DNA of 64,000 bases from CAXMQZ01 sp963707075. Its GTDB lineage: Bacteria > Acidobacteriota > Thermoanaerobaculia > Multivoradales > JAHEKO01. Positions 53,470 through 63,927 of the stretch are shown here, piece by piece. The stretch is from contig CAVPOX010000018.1 of the NCBI GenBank assembly GCA_963707075.1, forward strand, positions 1 to 64,000, read 5' to 3'. Both the position numbers and the translations under genes were made by a program. A model generated the notes under the pieces. It was not told the DNA's origin. It searched no databases and worked only from the letters and a program-made list of their open reading frames with translations. How positions within the stretch are numbered: the stretch's first letter is position 1; each line of letters starts with the position of its first letter.

Positions 53470-56163
53470 ATGGCTAACGATACCCACTCTCCGCCAGATG
53501 GTCCTCTGCTCGGCGATTCCGTTCTCGGCCAGATCCTGAAACAGAACTGCGAGGCTCTTTCAAGTGAGATCTCGGCGGCCAGCAGAAACCCCGGGCGAAA
53601 CTTCGATGTTTCAGACGGCAAGTGCATTCACAGCGGGGAAGACGGCCACCTGTATTCCTTCAGAAGTGACATCTCGCTGCCGATCCCTCCGGAATCGCCA
53701 ATCCACCTTCGCGCCGAAGACGACGAGGCCATTCCTGGGCTCCTCCTGTCGCAGCAGGACTTCGAGGTCGTCCTGCAGCTGTCTCAGTCGATCGGCGAGA
53801 AGGTTCCCAGAGCGAAGGTATCTTCCGAACCGTGGTTCATCCTGAAAAGGCTGAGGGAACGACTTGCCTCGCTTCTCGAGGATGAGAGCGGGGATACTCT
53901 CATCACGGAGGGACTTCTGGGACTCGCGTCGCTCCCACAGACTGTAGATGAACGAGCTGAGATCCTGGCGACCGAAGTCTTTGCAGATCTCCCGGTTCCA
54001 CAGCTAAGACCAAACACCGCGCAGCTCAGAGCCCTTGGCTCCTCCTGCGGAAGCTCTCTCCACTTCATTTGGGGGCCTCCCGGAACCGGCAAGACCGCAA
54101 ATGTAGCCCAGGTAGTGCGGGCTCTCGTCGAGAGTGGGGAGAGAGCCCTGGTGATGGCACATGCCAATGTAGCCGTTGACGTAGCGATGCTGCGCGTGTC
54201 GGACGCCTTCTCTAGACACGAGCTACTCGAGAACGGGGCGATCGTTCGTGTTGGGATTCCGCAGCTTCCGGAGATTCGGGAACGGGACCAGGTACTCCCA
54301 GAAGGGATACTGAAACGCAGTCAACCCCATCTGATAACGGACAAGCAGAGTCTCGAGGCTCAGCTCCAGAAACTCCTGAAGGCCCTTTCTTCGGAAGGGG
54401 ACCCAGAGTCAAAGACGCAACTTCGGGCCAAACTCAAGGAGGTGAGGTTACATCTGAAAGCCACCAAACAGCTGATCCAAGAGGCGACTACTGCGATCGT
54501 TCAGAAAGCTGCAGTGGTCGGCTGCACACTTTCGAAGTTCTCTCTAGACGATCTACTGTTTCAGTGGCCAGCAGATGCAGTCGTCGTGGATGAAGTCAGC
54601 ATGGCGCCTTTTCCGATGGTTGTAGCGGGCGCCCTGCAGGCAAAGAAGAGACTGCTGATCTTTGGCGACTTCCGCCAACTACCACCGATTCACCTCTCAA
54701 GCTCTAGGGAGGCCGCCGAATGGCTCGGGCGCGACGCCTTCGAGGTGGCCGGAATCAAGGACAACATCGACCATGGGTTGCAGGACAACCGCGTGAGCCT
54801 CCTAGACACCCAGTACCGCATGGCGAGACCTATCTGCGATGTCGTCAGCGATCTTGCCTACGATCAACGCCTCAAGAGCGATCCCGGTGTTGAAGCCCTA
54901 GCGGCCCCCACCGCGGCTGCAGAGCCCTGGCCGAGCGAGTCGCTGGTTCTGGTGGACACCTCCGAAATGGCATCGGCCTGCATCCAAGACCCCAAGCCTG
55001 GGTCCTATTCGCGAATCAACCCCGTTCATGCCTGCCTGGGCACCACCCTCGCAAACCGATTAGTGACAGGTGGGGTCGACCAGGTCGCGGTCATTACTCC
55101 CTACACTTCCCAGGCGAGACTCTTGAGCGCGTGCAGTCGAAAGCTGGGTTCCAGTGAAGTCGTGACCGCCTCGACCGTTCACCGTTTTCAAGGTTCTGAA
55201 CGGAACGCTGTGATCGTAGATCTAACAGATGCGCCTCTTCAGAGAGGAGCAAGCCAACTCACCGGTGCCAACGTTGAGAAGGCGCTCCGTCTGCTGAATG
55301 TCGCCATCTCCAGGGCAAAGGGCAAGCTCATTGTCCTCGCTGACCTACAGTTCATCCGCAGGCAACATCCCGCAAGCTCGCCTTCACTGACCGCAATCAA
55401 TCTCCTCCGCAAGTATGGGACGGTAGTCGAAGTCGAGCCAGGAGAATTCCTCACGACTCAAGATATCGACTGGCTGAGATGGCTGGATTGGGCTGAGGCA
55501 CAGGGAATGCTGGCCAGATCCCTGCAAGCCTCCAGGCTTGCTGCGGTTCTGAATCTACCCGAACCATTCAGCCCCTCCTCTGACCTCATTGAGGCAATTC
55601 GAGAAGCATCGCTTCGACTCGCGAAGCTGACCATCTTCTGCCCGGTATCAGTTGCACGACTGCTCGAGAGCACGAGTGCCGACCTGAGGCTGAAGAATCG
55701 ACCAGGAGGAGTGTTCGCACTCATTGACTCAGACTTCGCTGTGCTCGGAGGACACTCGCCGGCAGGCGCGTTGGCGGCCGTGGAGGACAGACAGATCTGT
55801 GACGTCATCAGGGAACAACTGTTGGGGGCTTCACTGACGGTCCCCGGACCAGATGCATATTCTGAAGAGGCTCTCGAGGGTCTCTTCGGCCGCTGCCGAG
55901 ATTGTGGCGAATCGAGAAGACCTCGCGAAATCAAACGCGGAGAGTGGGCTCTACAGTGCACTTCGGAGAATCATCCTCTTGGTGCGCTCACGGCCGACAT
56001 CCTCGAGGAAGCGGTCGCAGCAATGGGCTTGACGTGTTCCGAGTGTGGAAGTAGGGCGGAGGCGAAGATGGGCCGACATGGGCTGTATCTGTCTTGCGCT
56101 GGCCGAAGCGCAGGTTGCACAGGTCGCCCACCGAGTCTGAAAACTCTTTTCGGAGGAGAGTGA
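53470..56163 (+). CDS. SF1 helicase (UPF1/AAA_11-AAA_12 type) with PLD-like region and zinc ribbons
   Basis: Intact, about 897 residues from ATG 53470. Helicase motifs: GPPGTGKT (202-209), VVVDEVSMA (about 372), FGDFRQLPPI (III), DTQYRM (IV region), TASTVHRFQGSE (V) and NVAISRAKGKL (VI). After about residue 690 a stretch EAIREASLRLAKLTIFCPVS followed by GVFALIDSDFAVLGGHSP has the shape of a phospholipase-D repeat, but the HxK pair is absent. The end carries two cysteine clusters (CRDCG...C at about 807, CSECG...C...C at about 855), like topoisomerase zinc ribbons. A helicase plus PLD fold in one chain is the design of Mokosh type II; this protein may be a distant or inactivated relative. It pairs with the NERD-UvrD gene three bases downstream. 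Confidence 0.75.
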   Translation: MANDTHSPPDGPLLGDSVLGQILKQNCEALSSEISAASRNPGRNFDVSDGKCIHSGEDGHLYSFRSDISLPIPPESPIHLRAEDDEAIPGLLLSQQDFEVVLQLSQSIGEKVPRAKVSSEPWFILKRLRERLASLLEDESGDTLITEGLLGLASLPQTVDERAEILATEVFADLPVPQLRPNTAQLRALGSSCGSSLHFIWGPPGTGKTANVAQVVRALVESGERALVMAHANVAVDVAMLRVSDAFSRHELLENGAIVRVGIPQLPEIRERDQVLPEGILKRSQPHLITDKQSLEAQLQKLLKALSSEGDPESKTQLRAKLKEVRLHLKATKQLIQEATTAIVQKAAVVGCTLSKFSLDDLLFQWPADAVVVDEVSMAPFPMVVAGALQAKKRLLIFGDFRQLPPIHLSSSREAAEWLGRDAFEVAGIKDNIDHGLQDNRVSLLDTQYRMARPICDVVSDLAYDQRLKSDPGVEALAAPTAAAEPWPSESLVLVDTSEMASACIQDPKPGSYSRINPVHACLGTTLANRLVTGGVDQVAVITPYTSQARLLSACSRKLGSSEVVTASTVHRFQGSERNAVIVDLTDAPLQRGASQLTGANVEKALRLLNVAISRAKGKLIVLADLQFIRRQHPASSPSLTAINLLRKYGTVVEVEPGEFLTTQDIDWLRWLDWAEAQGMLARSLQASRLAAVLNLPEPFSPSSDLIEAIREASLRLAKLTIFCPVSVARLLESTSADLRLKNRPGGVFALIDSDFAVLGGHSPAGALAAVEDRQICDVIREQLLGASLTVPGPDAYSEEALEGLFGRCRDCGESRRPREIKRGEWALQCTSENHPLGALTADILEEAVAAMGLTCSECGSRAEAKMGRHGLYLSCAGRSAGCTGRPPSLKTLFGGE

Positions 56164-56166
56164 ACT

Positions 56167-57994
56167 ATGGCATTCCTCATTCCAGATAATCTCAAGAGCC
56201 GCCAAGGCGTGTCAGCCGGGATTCGCCGTGCCGCGAGCGCATTCCAGGTGGGTCTCGATGACAACGCCGTAGTCTGGTACGAGCCGCCCTTCGATCCTTC
56301 AGACAAGAAGCCTCACCTGGTTGTGCTGTTACCAGATCGAGGGATCGTAGTGCTCGAGGTCCTGGACATCAAGTCTGGGGGCTTGCTTGGCTCGCTTCGC
56401 GGCAAGATCAGGATTCTCCGCGACGGGCAGGAAGTTGAAGTAAGAAACCCCCTGGAGAGAGCCCAGCAGTTCGCTGACCTTCTGCGTCAACGAATCGACG
56501 CCGAAGAGCGCCTGAAAGGCATGGACTTCCCGGTCGCCTTCGGGGCCGTATTCAGCTCCACCTCGCAGGAAGAGGCCAGGAGCAAAAGCCTTGAAGGCTC
56601 AATCTCCGTTGAGAAGTGCCTTTTTCGACCGCAGCTCGAGAAGGCCATCGATGGAGGAGGAGAGGCGGATCTGCAGAGGGCCTTCGCCAAGATGTTGGGC
56701 AAGTCGGCGAAAGAACCCATCACAGACGAAACGGAGAAACTGCTTCGCGGGCTAATCCAGCCAGAGATCGTGATCGACAAGGTCTCGAAGAGCGCGACTG
56801 GGCGGAAACAGCTAACGATTTTCCGACCACCAACAGATGAAGGAGGTGTCATCCGGGTGATGGACAGGAAGCAGGAAGCCATGGCCAAGGCCCTTGGAGA
56901 GGGGCATCGCGTCATCCGCGGAGTTGCTGGCAGCGGGAAGACTCTCATCCTCGTCTATCGAGCACGTCTCGTGGCTCCGATGCCCCGAAGAAGCAGTTCC
57001 TGATCACCTGCTATACAAGGTCGTTGGCCGGCCAACTTCGAGAGCTTCTCAGCGATCTCGAGAACGTCGAAGTGATGCATCTCGATCGCCTCATGATGAA
57101 CACCATTCGAGCTGCACGGTTGCAGCATCCGGTTACAAAGACGACGACTCGGCGAGAGGGTTGCCGAAGTCGCTCTGCAGGCTCTGAGCGGAGGTGCCGG
57201 ACCCAGATACAGCGCTGTTCTTCTCGACGAGGCACAGGACTTTGGGACCAACGCATTGAAGTTCGCCCTCGGACTACTCGAACGTGGATCTGATGACCTG
57301 ATCATCGTTGCCGACTCCGCGCAGAATATCTTCCGAAGAAAGTTCAGTTGGAAACAGGCCGGCATCCAAGCACAGGGGCGAACCAGGATTCTTAGGATCA
57401 ACTATCGGAATACTAAGGAAATCCTGGACTTTGCCCATACCTTTCTACTCTCCGGAAGTGATCTCACAGCGCAAGACGTGCCTGACCCGGAGGACGAGCA
57501 TGCGGTGATCCCGCCCGAAGCTGCGGCCCGATCAGGCGACAAGCCTCGGTTGTTCGTGTGCAACAACACGAACGAAGAAATCAATCAGGTCGTACAGCTT
57601 GTGTCCGGGTGGTATGACGGGGGCAGCAACCCGGGAAGAATCGCTGTCCTCTACGCGAGCTCGCGCGATGGCAAGCTAGATCATGTTCGCAAGGTCTATG
57701 AGGGCCTTCAGAGTGCCGGGATCAGAGCCTTCTGGCTCACAAATCCGAACGATAAGGGCGCCAAGGACAAGCTTGCCGCAGCGAGAGAACCTGTGATCTT
57801 GTCAACGATTCACAGTGCCAAGGGACTCGAGTTCCCGTATGTGGTTTTGTACAGCATCTGGCGTGACAAGGACGGACCGGATAGAGAACCGAAAGCTTGC
57901 CTATGTTGGCATGACTCGAGCGACGGACCAGTTGGCTGTTGTGACTTCGAGAAGCAATCCACTTCTGGCCGACCTTGAAGCGGCCAAGGGGTAG
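56167..57994 (+). CDS. NERD-domain UvrD/Rep-type helicase (frame-broken)
   Basis: ATG 56167 lies three bases after the SF1 helicase stop. The N-terminal 230 residues are NERD-like (LLPDRGIVVLEVLDIKSG, then NPLERAQQFADLLRQRI); the usual catalytic lysine after VLEV is replaced by Leu, so nuclease activity is doubtful. Helicase motifs: GVAGSGKTLILVYRA (about 56920), VLLDEAQDFGTNALK (about 57216), INYRNTKEILDFA, STIHSAKGLEFPYVV (about 57806) and YVGMTRATDQLAVV (about 57903). Breaks lie near 56980, 57140 and 57880; joined, it ends LADLEAAKG at the TAG of 57992-57994, about 610 residues. Coupled expression with the SF1 helicase suggests a two-helicase system. Confidence 0.75.
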
Positions 57995-58006
57995 GGAAGG
58001 TCAGTA

Positions 58007-58440
58007 CTAGTGCGGGTCAGAATCGTTGACTACCTCGCTGACTTCGAGAAGAGGCAGTTCCAGCTCCAAGAGGCCGACCAGCTTTACCGGAGAAGCCACT
58101 GGAAGTTGCAAGGTTCCTTTCAATCAGTACAGGTGTGAAGTCGTCGAGATCGAAGCTCTGCTGCGCTAGGAGTGCACCGTAGAGATCCCTAAAGATCCTG
58201 ATGAAATGAGTAATATCTGAGCCTGGGTTAGGGAAACGAAGCAAGACGTACTCCGTGGACCAAGGTGAGGATGCGTCCAGTACACGTGGCCTATTCGCAA
58301 CTGAAATGACTCATGCCTAAGGTAGGCAGTATATTCCAAGATCTGGTTAATCTGGACCAAGAGTGGAACACGGGCATTGAATCAACGTTGCGCAAAATAG
58401 AGAAAGTGGAAAGGGTCGGTTCCTACTGCCCGACTCTCCC
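58007..58440 (-). pseudogene. unrecognised minus-strand gene, frame-broken
   Basis: The only minus-strand coding signal inside the island. Reading from about 58440 downward: VPLLVQINQILEYTAYLRHE, then a shift, LLRFPNPGSDITHFIRIFRD, LYGALLAQQSFDLDDFTPVL, and after another shift VKLVGLLELELPLLEVSE ending DSDPH at a TAG (58007-58009). These segments are rich in normal protein patterns and keep one direction, so a real gene of about 140 residues is likely. No start codon could be fixed and no family is recognised. The rest of 58441-58628 shows no gene and probably holds the promoter of the McrB-like operon. Confidence 0.4.
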
Positions 58441-58628
58441 AGATCTCAATCTAGGCCTATCCGAACGGGTAGTTCCAGTTCTCAGCCAATAAGAGAGAAT
58501 AGGTCTTCAGATAGTCAGATGTCAGCTTGTGGCAGCGAAGGCCTCAGGCAATCAGGACTGAGGCCTGCGGGTGGCAAGAGAGGCTACTCGAATCCTCAGT
58601 ACTTATCAGTCTCGTGCGAGGAGTGGTT

Positions 58629-61623
58629 ATGGCCGATCAACCAGACTTCAATTGGATACCGGCATACAAAGAACTGGCAACACGGGTCCTCGAATTCGAA
58701 CATCGACAGGGCGATCTCCTTTCAATTCTGCACGGCCTACAGGCTGACGGCCTGCCAGTTATCAGCCTGATGGACAAGGGTGCGGGAGACGAACAGGTTC
58801 CATTGCAGGAGATTGATCCATTCACCTTTTTCGCTTCTTTCAATCGGCAAAGTACTGATACCCACCGGCTGCAGATCCTGACTCGCCTCAAGTCTGAACT
58901 TGACCTTCAGCTGCCTACACCGCGAAGTATTGAAGGGATCCCAGTCGCCAGTGCACTTGCTTCTTGGTTCTTCCCATTCAAGAAGGATCGAAAAGCAGAT
59001 GACATCCCGGCCTTGTGGGAACTCGCGAAGAGCTCAATCAGAGGGGGCATTGACCAGATCGATCCAAAGGTCTTTGACCGTTGCCTGCAAATCTACAAAG
59101 TCGGTCTACCGAAACTAACGGTGGGTCTCTTCTGGCTGCTGCCCGACGAGGCTCTTCCTTTCGACAAGAACACCAGGGCGTATCTCGCGAGCAAGGGCAT
59201 TCACCTCAGAGAAAACAACTACGCCTCGTATATGGAACTGCTCCATGAAACGCGAGGGCTTGGAAAATCCCCAGCAGAGATCTCGCTGATTGCCCCAAAG
59301 CACAAGAATGATCCACCGACCAAGATGAAGATTCCAGAAGAGGCAATTCGTCAAATAGAGGAGCTCATGACTGCTGCCTACCCAGACTGGGCCAGTTTTC
59401 GAGACCCTAGATTTGAAGAACAGGAGATCGACTACAAGCAGGCAGCGATAGAACTCGCGCGCCAGGAACTCAGCAAGGGGGCTCTGGAACACCATCTTGC
59501 CAACGCGGATGGAGATCAGCAGATCATCACGAAGCTCAGGTCCGTAGCCCAGGCAACCAACCTGCTATATCTCACCCAACCATCTAAGGGCGACATTGCA
59601 CTGCTTTACGAAACTGCAAAGGAATTCCAGGGAGAACTGTGCCGCGAAGTCTTCAGCTTATTGCACGGCGAGGGTGACTCTCCCGACAGGCTCGACCGCT
59701 TTGTCGCCTGGCAAACGAACCGGGGGCTGAAGCCGAAGTGGACCTTCCCTACCTACTATCTCTTCTTGTTACGGCCTGACCAGGATATTTTTGTAAAACC
59801 AGCTGCTACCAAGAAAGTGATCAGCCATCTAGGCCTGGAGTTGGACCTCAGTCCCCCACCAACTGGTGCAGCCTATCGAAGGCTACTCGCGATCTCCAAG
59901 GGACTAATTCAAAGCTTGGAGGACCGAGGAGCTAGAGACATGCTGGATATCCAGTCGATGATCTGGGTCTGCAATCAGCAGTTGAAGAAAGGGGGTAAAG
60001 GCACGACCGGTGGAACCACCATAGGCAACGGCAAGAAGACGAGAATCGAGCCTAAGGTCTTTGATGGACTGCTCAAGAGACTTGAGGAGAAGGGGCTCTA
60101 CTTTTCAGTCGAACTGGTCAGCAATTACCTCCTGGCCCTTCAATCAAAGCGGTTCGTCCTTCTCACAGGAATCTCAGGGACTGGGAAGACTCAGCTGGCG
60201 TTGGAAGTCGCTGACTACCTGAGACCCAAAGTCAAAGTTCAGAGTCCCAAACAGACTCCTGAGGATTCTCATCCAATCACCGTTCAGCCATACATGCTGA
60301 AGCACAACCACATCGTTCTACCAGTGGCATTTGTGGCTGAGGCTCGGTTCCCAGCAACCAGTCCGGGCTCAAATAGCATCGACATAGAGGCGAAGGTGCC
60401 CGACCGGCAGTACTCACCTTCGCCTGTGGCGAGACCCGAGCCGAAATGTCACAACTCTCTACCTCAAAGGGGAAACTCGGGAGTGGTTCAGAAGCTCGGT
60501 TGAGGAGGGAGATACCGTCTTCCTGTCGTCAAGCCAAGACGTCGAGAGACCCCAAATCCAGTTGTCGCTCGCAGAGTTGGACGAGCGAGAAGAACTCCTC
60601 GACAACTGTTTCTTGGAAGCGGTTCGTCCCGACTGGACCGACAACAGAGGTCTCCTGGGATATTTCAACCCACTGACTGGGCGCTACCTTTCAACCCCTT
60701 TTCTGGATCTACTGCTCCGAGCAAGTCGCGAGGCTGATGAAGCGACGAAGGAGAATCGGGCAGCCAGACCCTTCTTCGCCATCCTTGATGAGATGAACCT
60801 CGCACGGGTCGAGCACTACTTCTCCGACTTTCTTTCAGCAATGGAGTCCGAAGAACCTATTCATCTCCACGATGATCCGGCCGTCGAAGGAGGGGACACC
60901 CCAGATGGCCAAGCAATTCCGCGCGAGGTTTCGATCCCGCACAATCTCTTCTTCGTTGGGACCGTGAATATCGATGAGTCGACTTATATGTTCAGCCCGA
61001 AGGTTCTGGACCGGGCCTTCACTCTAGAGCTCAATGAGGTTGATCTACATAGATACAGCGGCCAGCAGTTACAAGACGACGGTACCTTTAGGGCCTCGAA
61101 ATTCCCCAGCGAACTGCTGTTTGGCAGACGCCCTGGGCGTGATGATTGGGATCAGTTCGGTGGGCTTTTGCACGGACAGTTGCGAGACCGGGTCATCTCC
61201 CTGAATCAGGTCTTGGCTACCGAGAATCGGCACTTCGGGTACCGCGTTGCAAACGAGATTGCCAGGTTTGTCGCTCTTGCTTCACAACAGGTAAGCCAAG
61301 AGGAAGTCACTCTGTGGAAGGCCCTTGATCTGGCTCTCTTAGCCAAAGCCCTACCCAAGCTCCACGGAACTCAGCAGGAACTGGAACCTGTGCTTGATCT
61401 CCTCTTTGTATTTGCCGTTCGAGGCAAAGCAAGCGATCGAGAAGATGAATGCCTGAAATGGAACTGGACTCTTCAGCATCAGACGCTGGCTGGTGAGATA
61501 CCGCCCACTGCCGATGGTGTTCCAAGTCAAGAGGCGAAGGTCCAATTCCCCCTCATGGCCCGAAAGCTGTACCGGATGCGCCGCAAGCTGCGGTTGCAGG
61601 GATTCACCTCCTTTATTGAATGA
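58629..61623 (+). CDS. mcrB: McrB-like AAA+ GTPase (one frame break)
   Basis: The ATG at 58629 starts MADQPDFNWIPAYKELA; about 1,000 residues. The first 480 residues are a large helical DNA-recognition or regulatory region with no familiar reader domain. The AAA+ core has Walker A LTGISGTGKTQLALE (about residues 512-526), Walker B FFAILDEMNLARVEHYF (about 60775) and the McrB signature GTVNIDESTYMFSPKV (about 60960). A break near 60430-60450 splits it; VTTLYLKGETREWFRSS joins the halves. McrB uses GTP to translocate DNA and activates McrC. The TGA overlaps the ATG of the McrC-like gene (ATGA). Target modification cannot be read from the sequence. Confidence 0.85.
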
Positions 61624-63266
61624 GTCTGATGGGGACAGTCAGAATACGGGCTCGACGCGGAATATCAGAGCCTCAGAATGAGGATGGTCGGATCGTCCTC
61701 CGTGGCGAGACGGAATGGCTGTTCTCAGGGCCGGAGGCTCCACTTCAGGAACTGGAGCATGCTCTGGGCTCTCTTGCTGAACCCATAGGAAACGAGCTTC
61801 TAGTCAGCTTCGGCAATTCCGTGGGGTTCTTCCAGCTCCCGGAACTTGGACTCGTGGAAGTCAGGAGTCGAAAGTGGTCCCGTGCCACCTTTGATGCAAT
61901 GTTGGTGGAACTCTCCGACGTAGCAACTCGCCTGCCTTTCGCTGCAACTGCTGAGGCCGCGCTCCCTTATGACAGGACTGTTGCTGTCGACCGAAATGTC
62001 CTCTACCACTTGTTTGTCTATCTTCGGTACCTGTTTGCAGGCAGGGATAAAGAAGACCAGATTGAGCCTTCGCTGCGAGCGATACTGGCTGACCCCCACA
62101 GACTCCTAACTCGAGAAAGGTTCCCTGTCGACTTGGCCGCTGCTAGAAGGATCGATCCTGCTGCACTCGAGGAGCTGGTCGCAAATCGTGAGGGCTTGAT
62201 GTGGGTTGGAGAAGGTATTACCAGCCAGTTCGAAAACCTTAAGCCCTTCAAGGGATACCTCCCTCAGAGAATTGCCGAATCTCGATGCGAATCGACCTTC
62301 GACACTGCAGAGAATCAGTTCATCAAGCTGTTTCTTGAGATGGCCGCAAGTGTCTTCGAGCGCATGGCGGAGGAATGTCAGTCAGAGTCGAAGCCGACGG
62401 CCTTCACCCGACGGACCCTTTTGGAAGCTCAAGAGCTGCGCAAACAAATTGAACCGTTCTTGAGAGCTTCAATCTGGCGCGAAGTGCGGAGAATGACTCA
62501 CTTTCCTGCCGGTTCTACAACGCTGCAGCGAAGAAGAGGCTATCGGGAGGTACTCCGTCATTTCGTGAAGCTGCGCTTGGCTGCGCGAGTTCCGCTCGAT
62601 CCCAACCTGGTAAGAAGGCTACTCGACGCCCGGAATGTCGCGGAGTTGTATGAGCTCTGGTGCTTCTTTCGCCTCGTCACTGAACTTGAAGTGATCCTGG
62701 GGCCTGCGACTTCGGCCTTTACCCCTCAAGTAGCATCGACTCACGTTCATGTGCCTTTTAACCTGGGAGTAACCTGGTCCAAGGGACCTACGGTCTGGTA
62801 CAACCGGACGTTTCACCGATCTACATCCAGTCCAGATAGGAAGTCCTACTCAGTGACGCTTCGTCCAGATATCACCATTAAAATTTCCAGCGGACGCAAT
62901 AGAGGCATTCACGTGTTCGATGCCAAATTCAAATTGGATAGCCTCTCTCCAATCGAAACGAAGGCAGATGAAGCCGAAGCGAAAGAGCGAAGAGGTGATT
63001 TCATCCGCGGTGACCTCTACAAGATGCACACCTATCGTGACGCGATCCCTGACGCCAGGTCCGTTTGGATCCTCTACCCGGGCAGCGAGGCAAGATTCTT
63101 CTCGAAGAATGGACAGCACTGGTCTGGCGACGAAGCTCTTCACGAAGACCTCTCTGGAGTAGGTGCTGTTCCTCTCGTCCCCGATCCACAGCCATCAACC
63201 ATCGCCCCTGAAGGGGCGGGCCTCAGACAAGTTCTCTCGACCCTCCTGAAGGAGCATCCAGAATGA
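61620..63266 (+). CDS. mcrC: McrC-like DUF2357 / PD-(D/E)XK nuclease
   Basis: Intact, 548 residues. The middle (AESRCESTFDTAENQFIKLF, VRRLLDARNVAELYELWCFF) is the DUF2357 helical region that docks on the McrB ring. The C-terminal nuclease core shows VTLRPDITIKI and GIHVFDAKFKL, giving the D...DxK catalytic set, followed by LYKMHTYRDAI, the usual last helix. It should be the cutting subunit of the McrBC-like system with the upstream GTPase. Start and stop overlap both neighbours by four bases, so the three genes are translationally coupled. Confidence 0.85.
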   Translation: MSLMGTVRIRARRGISEPQNEDGRIVLRGETEWLFSGPEAPLQELEHALGSLAEPIGNELLVSFGNSVGFFQLPELGLVEVRSRKWSRATFDAMLVELSDVATRLPFAATAEAALPYDRTVAVDRNVLYHLFVYLRYLFAGRDKEDQIEPSLRAILADPHRLLTRERFPVDLAAARRIDPAALEELVANREGLMWVGEGITSQFENLKPFKGYLPQRIAESRCESTFDTAENQFIKLFLEMAASVFERMAEECQSESKPTAFTRRTLLEAQELRKQIEPFLRASIWREVRRMTHFPAGSTTLQRRRGYREVLRHFVKLRLAARVPLDPNLVRRLLDARNVAELYELWCFFRLVTELEVILGPATSAFTPQVASTHVHVPFNLGVTWSKGPTVWYNRTFHRSTSSPDRKSYSVTLRPDITIKISSGRNRGIHVFDAKFKLDSLSPIETKADEAEAKERRGDFIRGDLYKMHTYRDAIPDARSVWILYPGSEARFFSKNGQHWSGDEALHEDLSGVGAVPLVPDPQPSTIAPEGAGLRQVLSTLLKEHPE

Positions 63267-63835
63267 ACTCCAGTGACACCAGGAAGAAGATTCGACAGAT
63301 TCTTAGTCACAACCTGCCAAGCCCGGTTGATCGCCGGGTAGTCTTGGAGATTCTCGCTGCCGGAATTGAACGGGCCGATACCTACGGCGATGACCGATGG
63401 GTTGTTAAGGCTGTTTTCGGGAGTAAGCCACTCGTCCGCTTTCATGTGGGACCAGTAATTATCCAGAGTGTCGTCCCCAATGGAATCTGGCTCTCGCTAG
63501 ACCGGAGGTCATTTCAGGAGATTCCAGATTCGGACCAACTTCACCTACACCTTTCCTGGAGCAGCCATGGCTTCTATCCGGATACCTATCCTACGTACCG
63601 CACAATCGATTCAAGGAATGCATACATCTACCCGGGCGGAGTTCGTTGGGAAGACTTTCGGCGGACAGCCTGGCCTGAGCTCTCCAGGGCGCACTTTGAA
63701 TCAATAGAGAGAGCCGCTCGGAGAAACAAGAACGGGGTTGGCCAGAGAACCGGGAAAGGGCACCAACCGGAGGTTCTGGATGTCGTCGGGGAAGAAGTAC
63801 AACGGCATACGCCCCGACCGTGCGATTGGACTTGA
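63263..63835 (+). CDS. small defence-island protein, third gene of the McrBC-like operon
   Basis: 190 residues, intact. RKKIRQILSHNL opens the protein, followed by ERADTYGDDRWVVKAV, VRFHVGPVIIQSVV and GIWLSLDRRSF. The last third contains LSRAHFESIERAARR and then GKGHQPEVLDVVGEEVQR. The order and several residues match the product of 50567-51120, and here the reading frame is unbroken. No nuclease or nucleotide-binding motif is seen. Four-base overlap with the McrC-like gene ties it to that system, so a specificity or control role is the simplest inference. Confidence 0.7.
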   Translation: MNSSDTRKKIRQILSHNLPSPVDRRVVLEILAAGIERADTYGDDRWVVKAVFGSKPLVRFHVGPVIIQSVVPNGIWLSLDRRSFQEIPDSDQLHLHLSWSSHGFYPDTYPTYRTIDSRNAYIYPGGVRWEDFRRTAWPELSRAHFESIERAARRNKNGVGQRTGKGHQPEVLDVVGEEVQRHTPRPCDWT

Positions 63836-63927
63836 TCGACTGAGGGCGTCGAGACGGAGAACCCATTCGCAAGTGGCGCGAGTCAAGGACAATAGGGAGT
63901 CGAACCAGGGGTCGATTTGGAAGCCCA

